NCBI GenBank assembly: GCA_038526245.1
Contig: JBCBGZ010000005.1
Location: 1-64,000, forward strand
Direction of reading: 5' to 3'
DNA: 64,000 nucleotides
DNA from: UBA5336 sp038526245
GTDB lineage: Bacteria > Pseudomonadota > Alphaproteobacteria > Caulobacterales > Hyphomonadaceae
Part shown: piece after piece, positions 26,575 to 35,065 of the stretch
Layout: each line of letters begins with the position of its first letter
How positions within the stretch are numbered: the first letter of the stretch is position 1
Notes under the pieces: model-generated
Seen by the model: the letters and a program-made list of their open reading frames with translations, nothing else
What the model was told of the DNA's origin: nothing
Databases searched by the model: none
Program-made: the position numbers and the translations under genes

Positions 26575-27573
26575 CTATCCCAGCTTTTCGGCCGCGCGGT
26601 CTGCGAAATAGGTGATGATTCCGCTGGCGCCGGCGCGCTTGAAACTAAGCAGGGTTTCCATCATGACCCGCTCACCGTCGATCCAGCCCCGCTCGCCCGC
26701 AGCGATGATCTGGGCGTATTCGCCGGAGACCTGGAAAGCGATGGTCGGGATAGCGAAGGTTTCAGACACGCGCCGGACAATATCAAGATAGGGCAGGCCG
26801 GGTTTCACCATGACCATGTCAGCGCCTTCTTCGATATCCATGGCCACTTCGCGCAACGCTTCCTCGGTGTTGGCCGGATCCTGCTGATAGGTTTTTTTGT
26901 CGCCCTTGAGCGCCGTGGCGGAGCCAATGGCATCCCGGTAGGGGCCGTAGAAGCCCGAGGCGTATTTTGCCGCATAGGAGAGGATGAGCGTATTGACGAA
27001 GCCCTCATCTTCAAGCGCGGCGCGAATGGCGCCGATGCGTCCATCCATCATATCCGAAGGCGCCACCACATCTGCGCCTGCGCGGGCTTGCACGATCGCC
27101 TGGGCGACCAGCAGTTCTGTGGTGGCGTCATTCAGCACATAGCCGTCATCGTCGATCACCCCGTCATGACCATGGCTGGTGAACGGATCGAGCGCCACGT
27201 CGCAGATAATGCCAACTTCGGGGGCGGCCGCTTTCATCGCCTGGATAGCGCGCGGCACAAGGCCGTCTGGGTTGAGCGCTTCTGTGCCGCCTTCGTCTTT
27301 CACATCGGGCTTTATGTTTGGGAACATGGCGATCGCTGGGATTCCCAGCTCGCGCGCGCGGACGGCGGCCTTCGCGGCTTCGTCGACACTCAGCCGATCA
27401 TTGCCTGGCATCGACTCGACTGGAATACGCGGCTCAGCCCCATCGTGGACGACAATTGACCAGATCAGATCGGCAGGCGTGAGGGTGTGCTCAGCCGTGA
27501 GCTGTCTGATCCAGGGCGCCTGTCTCAGGCGGCGCAAGCGAGTGGCTGGGAAGGCTTGTGGATAGGCTGTCAT
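26575..27573 (-). CDS. hemB: delta-aminolevulinic acid dehydratase (porphobilinogen synthase)
   Basis: Joins two 5-aminolevulinate molecules to porphobilinogen in heme synthesis. 332 residues from MTAYPQAFPATRLRRLR; an earlier in-frame start adds 14 residues with poor match. Active-site lysines are in YAAKYASGFYGPYR and MVKPGLPYLDIV; metal site segment DVALDPFTSHGHDG has DxALDxxxxxGHDG, the cysteine-poor form that does not use the zinc triad, typical of alphaproteobacteria. It is divergent from the TIR pair. Confidence 0.97.
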   Translation of the reverse strand: MTAYPQAFPATRLRRLRQAPWIRQLTAEHTLTPADLIWSIVVHDGAEPRIPVESMPGNDRLSVDEAAKAAVRARELGIPAIAMFPNIKPDVKDEGGTEALNPDGLVPRAIQAMKAAAPEVGIICDVALDPFTSHGHDGVIDDDGYVLNDATTELLVAQAIVQARAGADVVAPSDMMDGRIGAIRAALEDEGFVNTLILSYAAKYASGFYGPYRDAIGSATALKGDKKTYQQDPANTEEALREVAMDIEEGADMVMVKPGLPYLDIVRRVSETFAIPTIAFQVSGEYAQIIAAGERGWIDGERVMMETLLSFKRAGASGIITYFADRAAEKLG

Positions 27574-27688
27574 GGCCAAACTGTGCCCTGATCGCATCGC
27601 CGTGTCACCCTGCAAGTGAATAGGCGATCTGGGCTCTGGTGTTTGTTCATGACGTCTGTTTAATGGGGCGGGAGTGAGGTATTCTACG

Positions 27689-28702
27689 ATGGCGTATGAT
27701 GTATTCCTGAGTTATCGGCGCACTGACCAGGCGCTGGCGAGTAGCGTCGTCGAGGCGCTGACTGCCCAGGGATTGGACGTTTGGTGGGATCAACGGATTG
27801 AGGGCGGCGAAGACTGGCGTGAGGCGATCGTTGAAGGCCTGACAAACTCGAACGCGCTGGTGATTTTGTTTTCCAATGAGTGCAATGACTCCAAGCAGCT
27901 CAAAAAAGAGCTCGCCATCGCCGACACCCTCGACAAGGAAGTCATCCCGATCCTGATAGAGGACACAAAACCAAGGGGTCACTATTTGTACGAGCTCGCC
28001 GCGCGAAACTGGCTGCAGCTCCATCCCAATCCCGAGTCAAAAGTCGGAGACCTTGCCCGGCGGCTTGCGACGGAATTGGCGACCGAAAGTCCGTCGCAAA
28101 TTGCTGCCAGGGCGCCAGTACCCGAAACGCTTTCAGAAGCGCCACACCCGGCGGACACGCCGCCTCAACCCGTTTCTGCGCCGCCGCAGCGCGGTCATGA
28201 GCCGGCGCCGTTGCCCGCCGAGACTGTTGAAAAGGTCGTCTTCGCTACTCGGGAGAAAGCGCGCGCGACCAAAAATAGGCGCGATTTCATGCCTTTCAAA
28301 TGGTATGAATTGATCCCATTGATCGGCTTTGGCGGATTGATCGGCGCTGCTCAGGAAGACCCCGGTCTCCGGGTCTACGACGCGGTCATGTTCACTGCGC
28401 TACTACTCTTGTTTTTCGCAGCCATTGTGTTCCCGATCCGGTACTATTTCCGGCGTCGGCGGGTTTGGCATGCCGTGAAATTCTACTTTCTGAGCACGAT
28501 CCCGCTGGCGGTGCTTACAGGTGTCTGCGCAACGTTCCATCCAGAGTTTGCGACGGGGCAGAATATCGAAGACCTTGGCGTGAACATCGCTGTTGGGTTG
28601 TTCCTCCTGTTTATTTTTACAATTGTTTCGTTCGCGATTTACGGGTTGCTGCATTTCCAGAGGGCCATGCGCAGCTTCAACAAAAACGTGGAAGCCATCT
28701 AG
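27689..28702 (+). CDS. membrane-anchored TIR domain protein, copy 1
   Basis: 337 residues. N-terminal TIR domain (about 1-135): MAYDVFLSYRRTDQ, VWWDQRIEGGEDWREAI, LVILFSNECNDSKQLKKELA, VIPILIEDTKPRG. The Glu at residue 74 (SKQLKKEL) aligns with the catalytic glutamate of TIR NADases. Then a proline-rich linker (about 135-195) and a C-terminal block with about four membrane helices (about 205-220, 233-250, 266-283, 299-323) and the motifs RRDFMPFK, FPIRYYFRRRRVW and SFNKNVEAI. GAGG at about 27676 supports ATG 27689; this also matches its neighbour's start. The next gene is a full-length paralogue 27 bases away. NADase or signalling activity is inference. Confidence 0.9.
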   Translation: MAYDVFLSYRRTDQALASSVVEALTAQGLDVWWDQRIEGGEDWREAIVEGLTNSNALVILFSNECNDSKQLKKELAIADTLDKEVIPILIEDTKPRGHYLYELAARNWLQLHPNPESKVGDLARRLATELATESPSQIAARAPVPETLSEAPHPADTPPQPVSAPPQRGHEPAPLPAETVEKVVFATREKARATKNRRDFMPFKWYELIPLIGFGGLIGAAQEDPGLRVYDAVMFTALLLLFFAAIVFPIRYYFRRRRVWHAVKFYFLSTIPLAVLTGVCATFHPEFATGQNIEDLGVNIAVGLFLLFIFTIVSFAIYGLLHFQRAMRSFNKNVEAI

Positions 28703-28729
28703 AGCGACTGCGCCAGAGGGAGGTCTGTG

Positions 28730-29785
28730 ATGGCCTACGACATATTCATCAGTTACCGGCGCACGGATCAGCCGGTCGCTCGGGCGTTGGTCGAGCAATT
28801 GGAGGCCCGCGGGCTGAAAGTTTGGTGGGACCAGAAGATCGAAGGTGGGGAAGACTGGCGAGACGCTATCGTGGCTGGGCTGGAGGCGTCAGCATCGCTC
28901 GTCATTTTGTTCAGTGACGAGTGTAACGAGTCAAAACAGCTGAAAAAGGAAATGGCGATCGCCGACACGCTGGACAAGCTCGTGATTCCAGTGCTGATCG
29001 AAGACACAAAGCCCAAGGGGCATTTCCTCTACGAATTGGCGGCGCGCAACTGGATCCAGGTGTTTCCAGATCCCGCATCCCGTGCGTCGGACCTCGCTGA
29101 CAGGCTCGCGCGGGAATTGGACCATGTCGCACCAGCTCCTGCCGACACTGCGCCCGCAGCCGAATCGTTCTCCGGAGAAGCAACCGCGCAAGCGCCTGGA
29201 AGCACGATGCCCGCTCCGGCGCCCGCTGCTCCAGCTGCTTCCGCGTCTCGACAGTCTCAACGCGACGAACAGGAAATTGCGGAGATTGTGCGCCGGAAGG
29301 TTGAGGCAAAACGGGACCGCGAGGAAAAGCGAAAGACGATGCGAGATTTCATGCCGTTCCGCTTCCTCGACCTAGTTGGTCTCATTCCCCTGGGGTTCCT
29401 CATGTTTATCTTCGTTACTGACGAGTGGTACACAGGCAACCTTGCAGAGAATATCGGAGTCGCGCTCCTTACACTCGGTTTCACCCTTGGGCTCTATGGC
29501 GCCTTCGTATTTCCCTTCCGCTACTATTTGCGGAAGCGCCGGGTTTGGCGGGTGCTCTATATGGGTGTGCTCAACGCGATCGTTCCATTGCTTCTGATTA
29601 TCGTAGGCCTGTACTCCTGGTGGGAAGGAGACGGCGCTGCGACCCTGGATGAGGGTATCTTTTACATCCTCCTCGCCGGCATCCTTGTGGTCCTGATCTC
29701 CATTATCATTGGCGCTTTTACAGTGGCAGTGGCCGGTGGACGCCGGGCAATGAATGCCTTCAACAAGAATGTCGAAGTGCTCTAG
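28730..29785 (+). CDS. membrane-anchored TIR domain protein, copy 2
   Basis: 351 residues, a paralogue of the previous gene along its whole length. TIR domain (about 1-135): MAYDIFISYRRTDQ, VWWDQKIEGGEDWRDAI, LVILFSDECNESKQLKKEMA, IPVLIEDTKPKG; catalytic-position Glu also at residue 74. Linker rich in Ala/Pro, then a charged helix (EIVRRKVEAKRDREEKRKT), then MRDFMPFR, about four membrane helices (210-230, 242-263, 276-294, 308-335), FPFRYYLRKRRVW, and FNKNVEVL at the end. The domain order and end are kept between the copies while the linkers differ. The stop overlaps the convergent GNAT gene by 4 bases. No other defence gene is adjacent. Confidence 0.9.
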   Translation: MAYDIFISYRRTDQPVARALVEQLEARGLKVWWDQKIEGGEDWRDAIVAGLEASASLVILFSDECNESKQLKKEMAIADTLDKLVIPVLIEDTKPKGHFLYELAARNWIQVFPDPASRASDLADRLARELDHVAPAPADTAPAAESFSGEATAQAPGSTMPAPAPAAPAASASRQSQRDEQEIAEIVRRKVEAKRDREEKRKTMRDFMPFRFLDLVGLIPLGFLMFIFVTDEWYTGNLAENIGVALLTLGFTLGLYGAFVFPFRYYLRKRRVWRVLYMGVLNAIVPLLLIIVGLYSWWEGDGAATLDEGIFYILLAGILVVLISIIIGAFTVAVAGGRRAMNAFNKNVEVL

Positions 29786-30321
29786 AGCCAGCGCAGGCGC
29801 TTTCGCATGAAGCAGCGTTTGGAGATGTCCAGGTTTTCAGCCTGGGCAGCTTCAAGGTCGCGCATCCAGTCTGTGAGCTTCTCAGAGGCGATCTCGCGGA
29901 ATCCGAGGGAGCGATAGAAGGGGCCGTTCCACGGCACATCCTTGAACGTCGACAGGGTGAGTGTCTTGAACCCGCGCTCGCGCCCATCTTCCAGCAATCG
30001 ATGCATAAGTGCTCGTCCCAGGCCCTTTTGGCCATGGTCTGGGTGCACACTGATCTGATCCAGATAGAGAGTTCCCCCTCTCACCGATGTCAGTGTAAAC
30101 CCCACAACAGTTCCCACCTCGCCCCAGCGCATGACAAAAACGTCTCGCGCGCGGATGGCATCCTGAAACACACTTTCAGGAACATGGTCACCCAGGTCTT
30201 CAGGCTTGATCAGGCCAGTGTCAGCAAACAGGGTGTCGCTCGCAACATTCACGGCAATGAGCGCCGGCACATCCGTCGCATCTGCTCGCGTGATGGTGTA
30301 GCTTTGGGGCACGCGCCGCAT
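29782..30321 (-). CDS. GNAT family N-acetyltransferase
   Basis: About 179 residues from MRRVPQSYTITRADATD (an ATG 24 bases upstream is possible). Clear GNAT motif A: LYLDQISVHPDHGQKGLGRALMHR; motif B in LSTFKDVPWNGPFYRSLGF. It resembles the group that acetylates small amines or proteins, but the substrate is unknown. It faces the acyl-CoA dehydrogenase gene with 62 bases between them and shares its last bases with the TIR gene on the other strand. Confidence 0.85.
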   Translation of the reverse strand: MRRVPQSYTITRADATDVPALIAVNVASDTLFADTGLIKPEDLGDHVPESVFQDAIRARDVFVMRWGEVGTVVGFTLTSVRGGTLYLDQISVHPDHGQKGLGRALMHRLLEDGRERGFKTLTLSTFKDVPWNGPFYRSLGFREIASEKLTDWMRDLEAAQAENLDISKRCFMRKRLRWL

Positions 30322-30383
30322 TGACCCTGCCTCCTCATGTGGCATCTGGACGGTCTGTGTACGCGAATCCGGGATGCAATCCA

Positions 30384-31523
30384 ATGACAGCCCCCATGTC
30401 CGATGAACAAGTCATGATCCGAGAGATGGCGGGCCGCTTCGCCATGGAGCAGCTCCGGCCCCATTCGTCGCGTTGGGATGAGGACAGTCACTTCCCCGTC
30501 GATGTGATCAAATCCGCGGCCGAACTCGGCTTTGCCGGGATCTATCTGAACGAGCAAAACGGTGGCTCTGGACTGACGCGTCTGGATGCTGTGCTGATCT
30601 TTGAACAACTCTCCTATGGGGACGTGTCCACGGCTGCATTCATCTCCATCCATAATATGGCAAGCTGGATGATTGAGACTTTCGGCAATGATGAGCAGAG
30701 GGCTCAGTGGCTGCCAAAGCTGACCTCCATGGAGCTGATTGCGAGCTATTGCCTGACGGAGCCGGCGTCAGGGTCCGACGCTGCAGCGATGAAAACCCGA
30801 GCCGTATGTGAGGGTGATCACTACGTCCTGAACGGTTCCAAACAATTCATATCCGGGGCGGGAACGTCAGATGTTTATGTCGTCATGGCGCGCACATCAG
30901 ACGATGGCGCGCGCGGGGTCTCGGCTTTCATTGTTCCGAAAGATACGCCCGGCCTTTCTTTTGGGGCGAATGAAAAGAAAATGGGCTGGAAATCGCAGCC
31001 AACCCGGCAGGTCCTTTTCGATAATGCGCGGATCCCTGTTGCTAATCGTGTCGGCGCGGAAGGCCATGGCTTTCGATTTGCCATGGCGGGCCTTGATGGC
31101 GGACGCCTGAACATCGCTGCCTGTAGCCTGGGTGGAGCGCAACTCGCGCTTGATAAGGCCATCGAGTACGCAAAGGAGCGTGAGCAGTTCGGCCAGCCAT
31201 TGGCGAAGTTCCAGTCTGTCCAGTTCAAGCTGGCTGATATGGAAACCGAGCTACAGGCCGCCCGGGTCATGCTGTACGAAGCTGCGGCGAGATTGGATGG
31301 CAAGAGTCCAGACGCGACGCGCTGGTGCGCGATGGCGAAACGGTTTGTGACCGATACTGGGTTCAAGGTTGCCAATGAAGCGCTGCAAATTCATGGGGGC
31401 TATGGTTACCTGGCTGACTATGGCGTCGAACAGATTGTGCGCGATTTGCGGGTGCACCAGATCCTTGAGGGCACGAACGAGATCATGCGTGTCATCATTT
31501 CGCGCGATATGCTGCAGGCCTAG
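30384..31523 (+). CDS. acyl-CoA dehydrogenase, isobutyryl-CoA dehydrogenase-like
   Basis: 379-residue FAD enzyme of the acyl-CoA dehydrogenase family. Motifs: YCLTEPASGSDAAAMKTRA, LSFGANEKKMGWKSQPTRQV, REQFGQPLAKFQSVQFKLAD, and the C-terminal LQIHGGYGYLADYGVEQIVRD / ILEGTNEIMR (catalytic Glu in ILEGTNE in the short-chain group). The overall match is to isobutyryl-CoA dehydrogenase (ACAD8), the valine-pathway step. Support comes from a 3-hydroxyisobutyryl-CoA hydrolase a gene away. ATG 30384 or 30396 is the start. Confidence 0.88.
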   Translation: MTAPMSDEQVMIREMAGRFAMEQLRPHSSRWDEDSHFPVDVIKSAAELGFAGIYLNEQNGGSGLTRLDAVLIFEQLSYGDVSTAAFISIHNMASWMIETFGNDEQRAQWLPKLTSMELIASYCLTEPASGSDAAAMKTRAVCEGDHYVLNGSKQFISGAGTSDVYVVMARTSDDGARGVSAFIVPKDTPGLSFGANEKKMGWKSQPTRQVLFDNARIPVANRVGAEGHGFRFAMAGLDGGRLNIAACSLGGAQLALDKAIEYAKEREQFGQPLAKFQSVQFKLADMETELQAARVMLYEAAARLDGKSPDATRWCAMAKRFVTDTGFKVANEALQIHGGYGYLADYGVEQIVRDLRVHQILEGTNEIMRVIISRDMLQA

Positions 31524-31622
31524 GGCCTCATTGGGTTTTGACCCGGCCTGATACTTACGCCATGTTTCCCCCAGACCCTTTCAACAGGGCAGCCTTTAAA
31601 AATGGCGCGGGAGGAAAACAAG

Positions 31623-32468
31623 ATGGACATCAAAGAACTTGAAGGCGTCGGCGCAGAGATCACCGGCGTAGATCTGAAACAGGCGGGCGAGGCGGAACTC
31701 GCTGCAATCAGAAAAGCGCTTGCCGACCATGGCGTGATCTTTTTTCGCGACCAGTCGCTAAGTGAGGACGATCACATCGCCTTTGCCAGTGCCTTCGGGC
31801 CCATCAACATAAATCGCTTTTTCGCCGCACACCCAGAGTATCCCGAGATTGCCATGGTCGCGAAAGAGCCTGATCAGCGCGACAATATCGGGGGTGGCTG
31901 GCACACGGACCACTCCTATGATCTGGAGCCGGCCCTCGGATCAGTGCTCGTGGCGCGCGAGCTGCCGGAAAGCGGCGGCGACACCATGTTCGCCTCTATG
32001 TATGCGGCTTACGACACTTTGGACGCCGAAACGAAAGCGGAGATCGAGGGACTGAACGCGGTTCACTCGGGCAAACACATATTCGGGGCCGGTGCTGACA
32101 CGCTTTACAAGCAAACTGATGCGGGCGGCGACCGGATCCAAAATGCAGATGTTGCAGATACGCTTGATGACGTCGTGCATCCGGTGGTCATCACCCATCC
32201 GGACAGTGGCAAGAAGGCCTTGTATGTGAACCCCGCATTCACGGTGAGATTCGAGGGTATGACGCGTGAACAGTCCATGCCGCTTCTGGCAAAACTGTTT
32301 GCCCACTGCTTCCAGGGAGACTTCCACTACAGATTCGTCTGGAAAGACGGGTCGGTGGCGATGTGGGATAATCGCTCGACCTGGCACTGGGCGATGAATG
32401 ACTATCACGGCCAGTGCCGAATCATGCATCGGATCACGATTGAAGGGTGCGCACTCAGCGCGGCCTGA
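31623..32468 (+). CDS. TauD/TfdA family Fe(II)/2-oxoglutarate dioxygenase
   Basis: 281-residue oxygenase that uses Fe(II), O2 and 2-oxoglutarate. Iron ligands: His and Asp of GGWHTDHSYD (HxD), and a distal His near the end in CRIMHRITIEG, where the Arg binds 2-oxoglutarate. The other signature FFRDQSLSEDDHIAFASAFG is present. GGAGG nine bases before the ATG fixes the start. Substrate unknown: taurine, 2,4-D-like aryloxy acids and alkyl sulfates are all possible for this family. It sits between two valine-pathway-type genes with no obvious link. Confidence 0.9.
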   Translation: MDIKELEGVGAEITGVDLKQAGEAELAAIRKALADHGVIFFRDQSLSEDDHIAFASAFGPININRFFAAHPEYPEIAMVAKEPDQRDNIGGGWHTDHSYDLEPALGSVLVARELPESGGDTMFASMYAAYDTLDAETKAEIEGLNAVHSGKHIFGAGADTLYKQTDAGGDRIQNADVADTLDDVVHPVVITHPDSGKKALYVNPAFTVRFEGMTREQSMPLLAKLFAHCFQGDFHYRFVWKDGSVAMWDNRSTWHWAMNDYHGQCRIMHRITIEGCALSAA

Positions 32469-32496
32469 CGGCTTAGTCCTACAAAGGGTCCTGCTT

Positions 32497-33558
32497 GTGT
32501 CACAGCCCGTACTTATAGCCCAGGAAGGCGCCGTCGGGCGCATCACGCTCAATCGTCCGGAAGCGTTGCACGCGCTCAATCTGCCGATGTGTGAGCGCAT
32601 TCTGGCTACCTTGAAGATCTGGCGCGACGACTCCTCCGTTGGATTGGTCATGATCGACCATGCAGAGGGCACTCGGGGCTTCTGCGCGGGCGGTGATATC
32701 CGCATGTTGGCGACCAGCGGGGCCGGGGACGCAAGTGATGCACGCGCCTTCTTCGCTGCCGAATACGCGATGAATGTTGCCATCAAGCGATTTCCGAAGC
32801 CCGTTCTTGCCCTGATGGATGGGATCACGATGGGCGGCGGGGTCGGCCTCTCGGTCCACGGCACACACCGTGTCGCAACAGAGCGAACAACCTTCGCTAT
32901 GCCAGAAACCGGTATCGGCCTGTTTCCGGATGTGGGGGGAGGGTGGTTTCTGCCGCGCTTGCGAGGGCACTTGGGAACGTGGCTCGCGCTGACCGGTGCC
33001 CGTTTGAAGGGGCTTGATGTTGCTGCTGCCAAGATTGCGACGCACTTCCTGCCATCTGAAATACTGCCGAACCTGAAGCATCAGATTCTGACGGCAGACT
33101 ACTCTGGCGGCGCGGCTGAGATGGTCGGCGAAATCCTCTCACGAGCCTGCCATGCCGTGCCCGCGGGAAGTTTCGAACCACACATGGAGAGAATCCAGGC
33201 GTGCTTCGGCCATGACACGGTTGAGGAGATTGTGGCGGCGTTAAAATCGGATGGGTCTGATTGGGCGGTTAAACAATTGGAGACGCTCTCCACGAAGTCC
33301 CCGGAAACCATGAAGGTGGCTTTGCGTCAGCTGCGTGAAGGCGCGCGTATGGAGTATTTCGAAGCCAACATGGCAATGGAGTACCGGATTGGCTGGCGGA
33401 AAGTCCAAAGCCCCGATTTTCTGGAAGGTGTGCGCGCTGTGATTATTGAGAAAGACAATTCGCCCAAATGGACACACTTAAAAATCGAAGATGTGGGCGA
33501 GGATGATGTTTCAAGATACTTTGCGTCCCTTGGAGACAACGAGTTGACGTTCGACTGA
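32497..33558 (+). CDS. 3-hydroxyisobutyryl-CoA hydrolase (enoyl-CoA hydratase/isomerase family)
   Basis: 353-residue crotonase-fold protein, longer than plain enoyl-CoA hydratases. Signatures: LNRPEALHALNLPM, GFCAGGDIRMLA (oxyanion hole), MDGITMGGGVGLSVHG, MPETGIGLFPDVGGGWFLPRL; the last is diagnostic of HIBCH, which releases 3-hydroxyisobutyrate in valine breakdown. GTG at 32497, after AAAGGG, gives the family start; an earlier ATG overlaps the dioxygenase and gives unrelated sequence. Together with the isobutyryl-CoA dehydrogenase-like gene it makes two steps of valine catabolism. Confidence 0.9.
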   Translation: MSQPVLIAQEGAVGRITLNRPEALHALNLPMCERILATLKIWRDDSSVGLVMIDHAEGTRGFCAGGDIRMLATSGAGDASDARAFFAAEYAMNVAIKRFPKPVLALMDGITMGGGVGLSVHGTHRVATERTTFAMPETGIGLFPDVGGGWFLPRLRGHLGTWLALTGARLKGLDVAAAKIATHFLPSEILPNLKHQILTADYSGGAAEMVGEILSRACHAVPAGSFEPHMERIQACFGHDTVEEIVAALKSDGSDWAVKQLETLSTKSPETMKVALRQLREGARMEYFEANMAMEYRIGWRKVQSPDFLEGVRAVIIEKDNSPKWTHLKIEDVGEDDVSRYFASLGDNELTFD

Positions 33559-33680
33559 CCTGCGAAGGGTTGGCTTTGCTTGAAATATATGAGTGAAGTT
33601 AAAGAATAACCGAAAATGTTAACGTTGACGACTTCCTGCCCGGCTACGGTTATCAATATCTTAGGGCTCTCGGCGTATAT

Positions 33681-33709
33681 CCACTCAAACTACAACAAAA
33701 GTTGAGTGG
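33681..33709. promoter_or_regulatory. 8-bp perfect inverted repeat over the LdtR-like start region
   Basis: CCACTCAA (33681-33688) and TTGAGTGG (33702-33709) with 13 bases between. The right arm is immediately before the start codon of the MarR gene, so the repeat could be an operator for self-repression or an RNA hairpin that hides the ribosome site. The repeat is seen; both roles are inference. Confidence 0.55.
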
Positions 33710-33711
33710 TG

Positions 33712-34215
33712 ATGGACATGACAATCGAAACGGGCGTGGCGCAGGAAACTGCGGACACGGTTGCACAATCTTTCCTTAAATCCCTGTCTCTCCTTGAGCA
33801 GGCCCATCGTCGTCTGCACGATGTCGTCAAGGACGACCTTGAGCGTGGTGGCGAACGCTCGCTGACCGGGGTTCAGGCGCTTCTGCTCTACGAAATCGGC
33901 GAGACCGAAACCCCGGCATCGGCCCTGCGTGCACGCGGTGCGTTTGCGGGCACGAGCCTCTCTTACAACATCAAGAAACTTCAAGAGGGCGGGTATCTCG
34001 AACAACGCCGCTCCAATTCGGACAAGCGTGCAGTACACCTGAAACTGACCGAGCGTGGCAAAAAGGTTCGTCTGCGTGTTTCGGCGATGTTCGACAAGCA
34101 GGCAGCGGCCCTTGAGCCAACAGCCAGCGTTCGCCCGACGGATCTGTCCCAGCTCAACAAGGCATTGTCGCGTCTTGAGCGCTTTTGGTCCGACCAGATC
34201 CGCTACCGCCTCTAG
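33712..34215 (+). CDS. MarR family regulator, LdtR-type
   Basis: 167-residue (165 if ATG 33718) winged-helix regulator. Pattern ETADTVAQSFLKSLSLLEQAHRRL, then SLTGVQALLLYEIGE, wing region YNIKKLQEGGYLEQRRSNSDKRAV, and C-terminal LSRLERFWSDQIRYRL. This agrees closely with the LdtR group of alphaproteobacteria, which in Rhizobiales controls an L,D-transpeptidase gene and the stress response of the wall; no transpeptidase gene is next to it here. GTG/GTG/ATG/ATG occur in tandem at the start. A perfect inverted repeat covers the upstream bases and a terminator follows. Confidence 0.9.
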   Translation: MDMTIETGVAQETADTVAQSFLKSLSLLEQAHRRLHDVVKDDLERGGERSLTGVQALLLYEIGETETPASALRARGAFAGTSLSYNIKKLQEGGYLEQRRSNSDKRAVHLKLTERGKKVRLRVSAMFDKQAAALEPTASVRPTDLSQLNKALSRLERFWSDQIRYRL

Positions 34216-34237
34216 GTTAGCCCTCAAGTTCAAGTCC

Positions 34238-34270
34238 AACGCCCCTGCCACTCCGCGTGGTGGGGGCGTT
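34238..34270 (+). terminator. intrinsic terminator after the LdtR-like gene
   Basis: 14-bp stem starting AACGCCCC and ending GGGGCGTT with two wobble pairs and loop TCCGC, followed by TGCGTTCC. The T-tract is weak, so termination strength is uncertain. It lies within the 113 bases before the next gene. Confidence 0.7.
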
Positions 34271-34328
34271 TGCGTTCCAGGCGTGTGATGAGATTGATTT
34301 CTCGCCCTGCGTGAGCATAGATGAGCAC

Positions 34329-35018
34329 ATGTGGGGACTATGGTTGGGGAGTTTTGCGGCAACTATCGCGGCTGATATGGCCGAGGCCGGGCCGTGGCTA
34401 CGCGATCCAGGCGAGTTCTACGGGCGTGTATCTTTGGCAGCGGAGACTGTGGAAGGCCTCGATGCGCGCCGTATGGATGTCTATGGTGAGTATGGGCTGA
34501 CAGACCGCTGGACACTCACTGCGAAGGCTGAACGGGTTGATTTTGTGGATGCTCGGGATTTCAGCCGGGATGGCTATCGGGCGACCGTACGCCGGGATCT
34601 TTGGCGGCGTGAAACTGCGCTTGTGTCAGTTGAAGTGGGCGCGGTTTATGGCGCCGCTATCGGCGGCGTTCGAGGATGCGATCAGGTTGGTGGTGAAGCG
34701 CGCTTGACCGGTGGTGCCAGCGGCCGTTGGGATGGCGCGCGATGGTATGGATTTGCGGATGTGGCCACGCGGGTCCACGGGGAAGGGTGCTGGCGCGACC
34801 GACTTGAAATCGGAGCGGGCCGAGAAATCCACCGCGATCTCTACGTCACCAATCAGATTTGGATTGAACGGGGCAGCGAGTCGTCCCGCTCTGACAAATA
34901 TGAAGCCGGACTTCTCTATCGCCACGCGCTTGCGGATTTTGGGATCGCTTACCGGGAAGAATTCAGCGGGCGCTTTGAAGAAAGCAGTGTCGTGATCTCC
35001 GTTGCCAGGCCTTTTTGA
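34329..35018 (+). CDS. hypothetical outer-membrane beta-barrel-like protein
   Basis: 229 residues from ATG 34329. N-terminus has a hydrophobic signal-like stretch (MWGLWLGSFAATIAADMAEA). The rest is alternating charged and aromatic strands (RMDVYGEYGLTDRWTLTAKAE, YGFADVATRVHGEGCWRDRLEI, YEAGLLYRHALADFGIAYR) ending in SVVISVARPF; the final Phe is the usual C-terminal signal for outer-membrane barrels. Two internal cysteines could pair. No named family. It is likely an envelope protein of this genome's relatives. Confidence 0.75.
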   Translation: MWGLWLGSFAATIAADMAEAGPWLRDPGEFYGRVSLAAETVEGLDARRMDVYGEYGLTDRWTLTAKAERVDFVDARDFSRDGYRATVRRDLWRRETALVSVEVGAVYGAAIGGVRGCDQVGGEARLTGGASGRWDGARWYGFADVATRVHGEGCWRDRLEIGAGREIHRDLYVTNQIWIERGSESSRSDKYEAGLLYRHALADFGIAYREEFSGRFEESSVVISVARPF

Positions 35019-35065
35019 CAGCGCTTCCGCTTGCCAGCGTGTGCCTGCGCGACTACCCCGCGCCC

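Noticed and set aside
27616..27688. LexA box before the TIR pair
   Set aside because: GTTCATGACGTCTGTT has GTTC but lacks the second GTTC at the right spacing.
33590..33630. CtrA site (TTAA-N7-TTAA) upstream of the LdtR-like gene
   Set aside because: TTAA occurs twice but the spacing is 16 bases, not 7.
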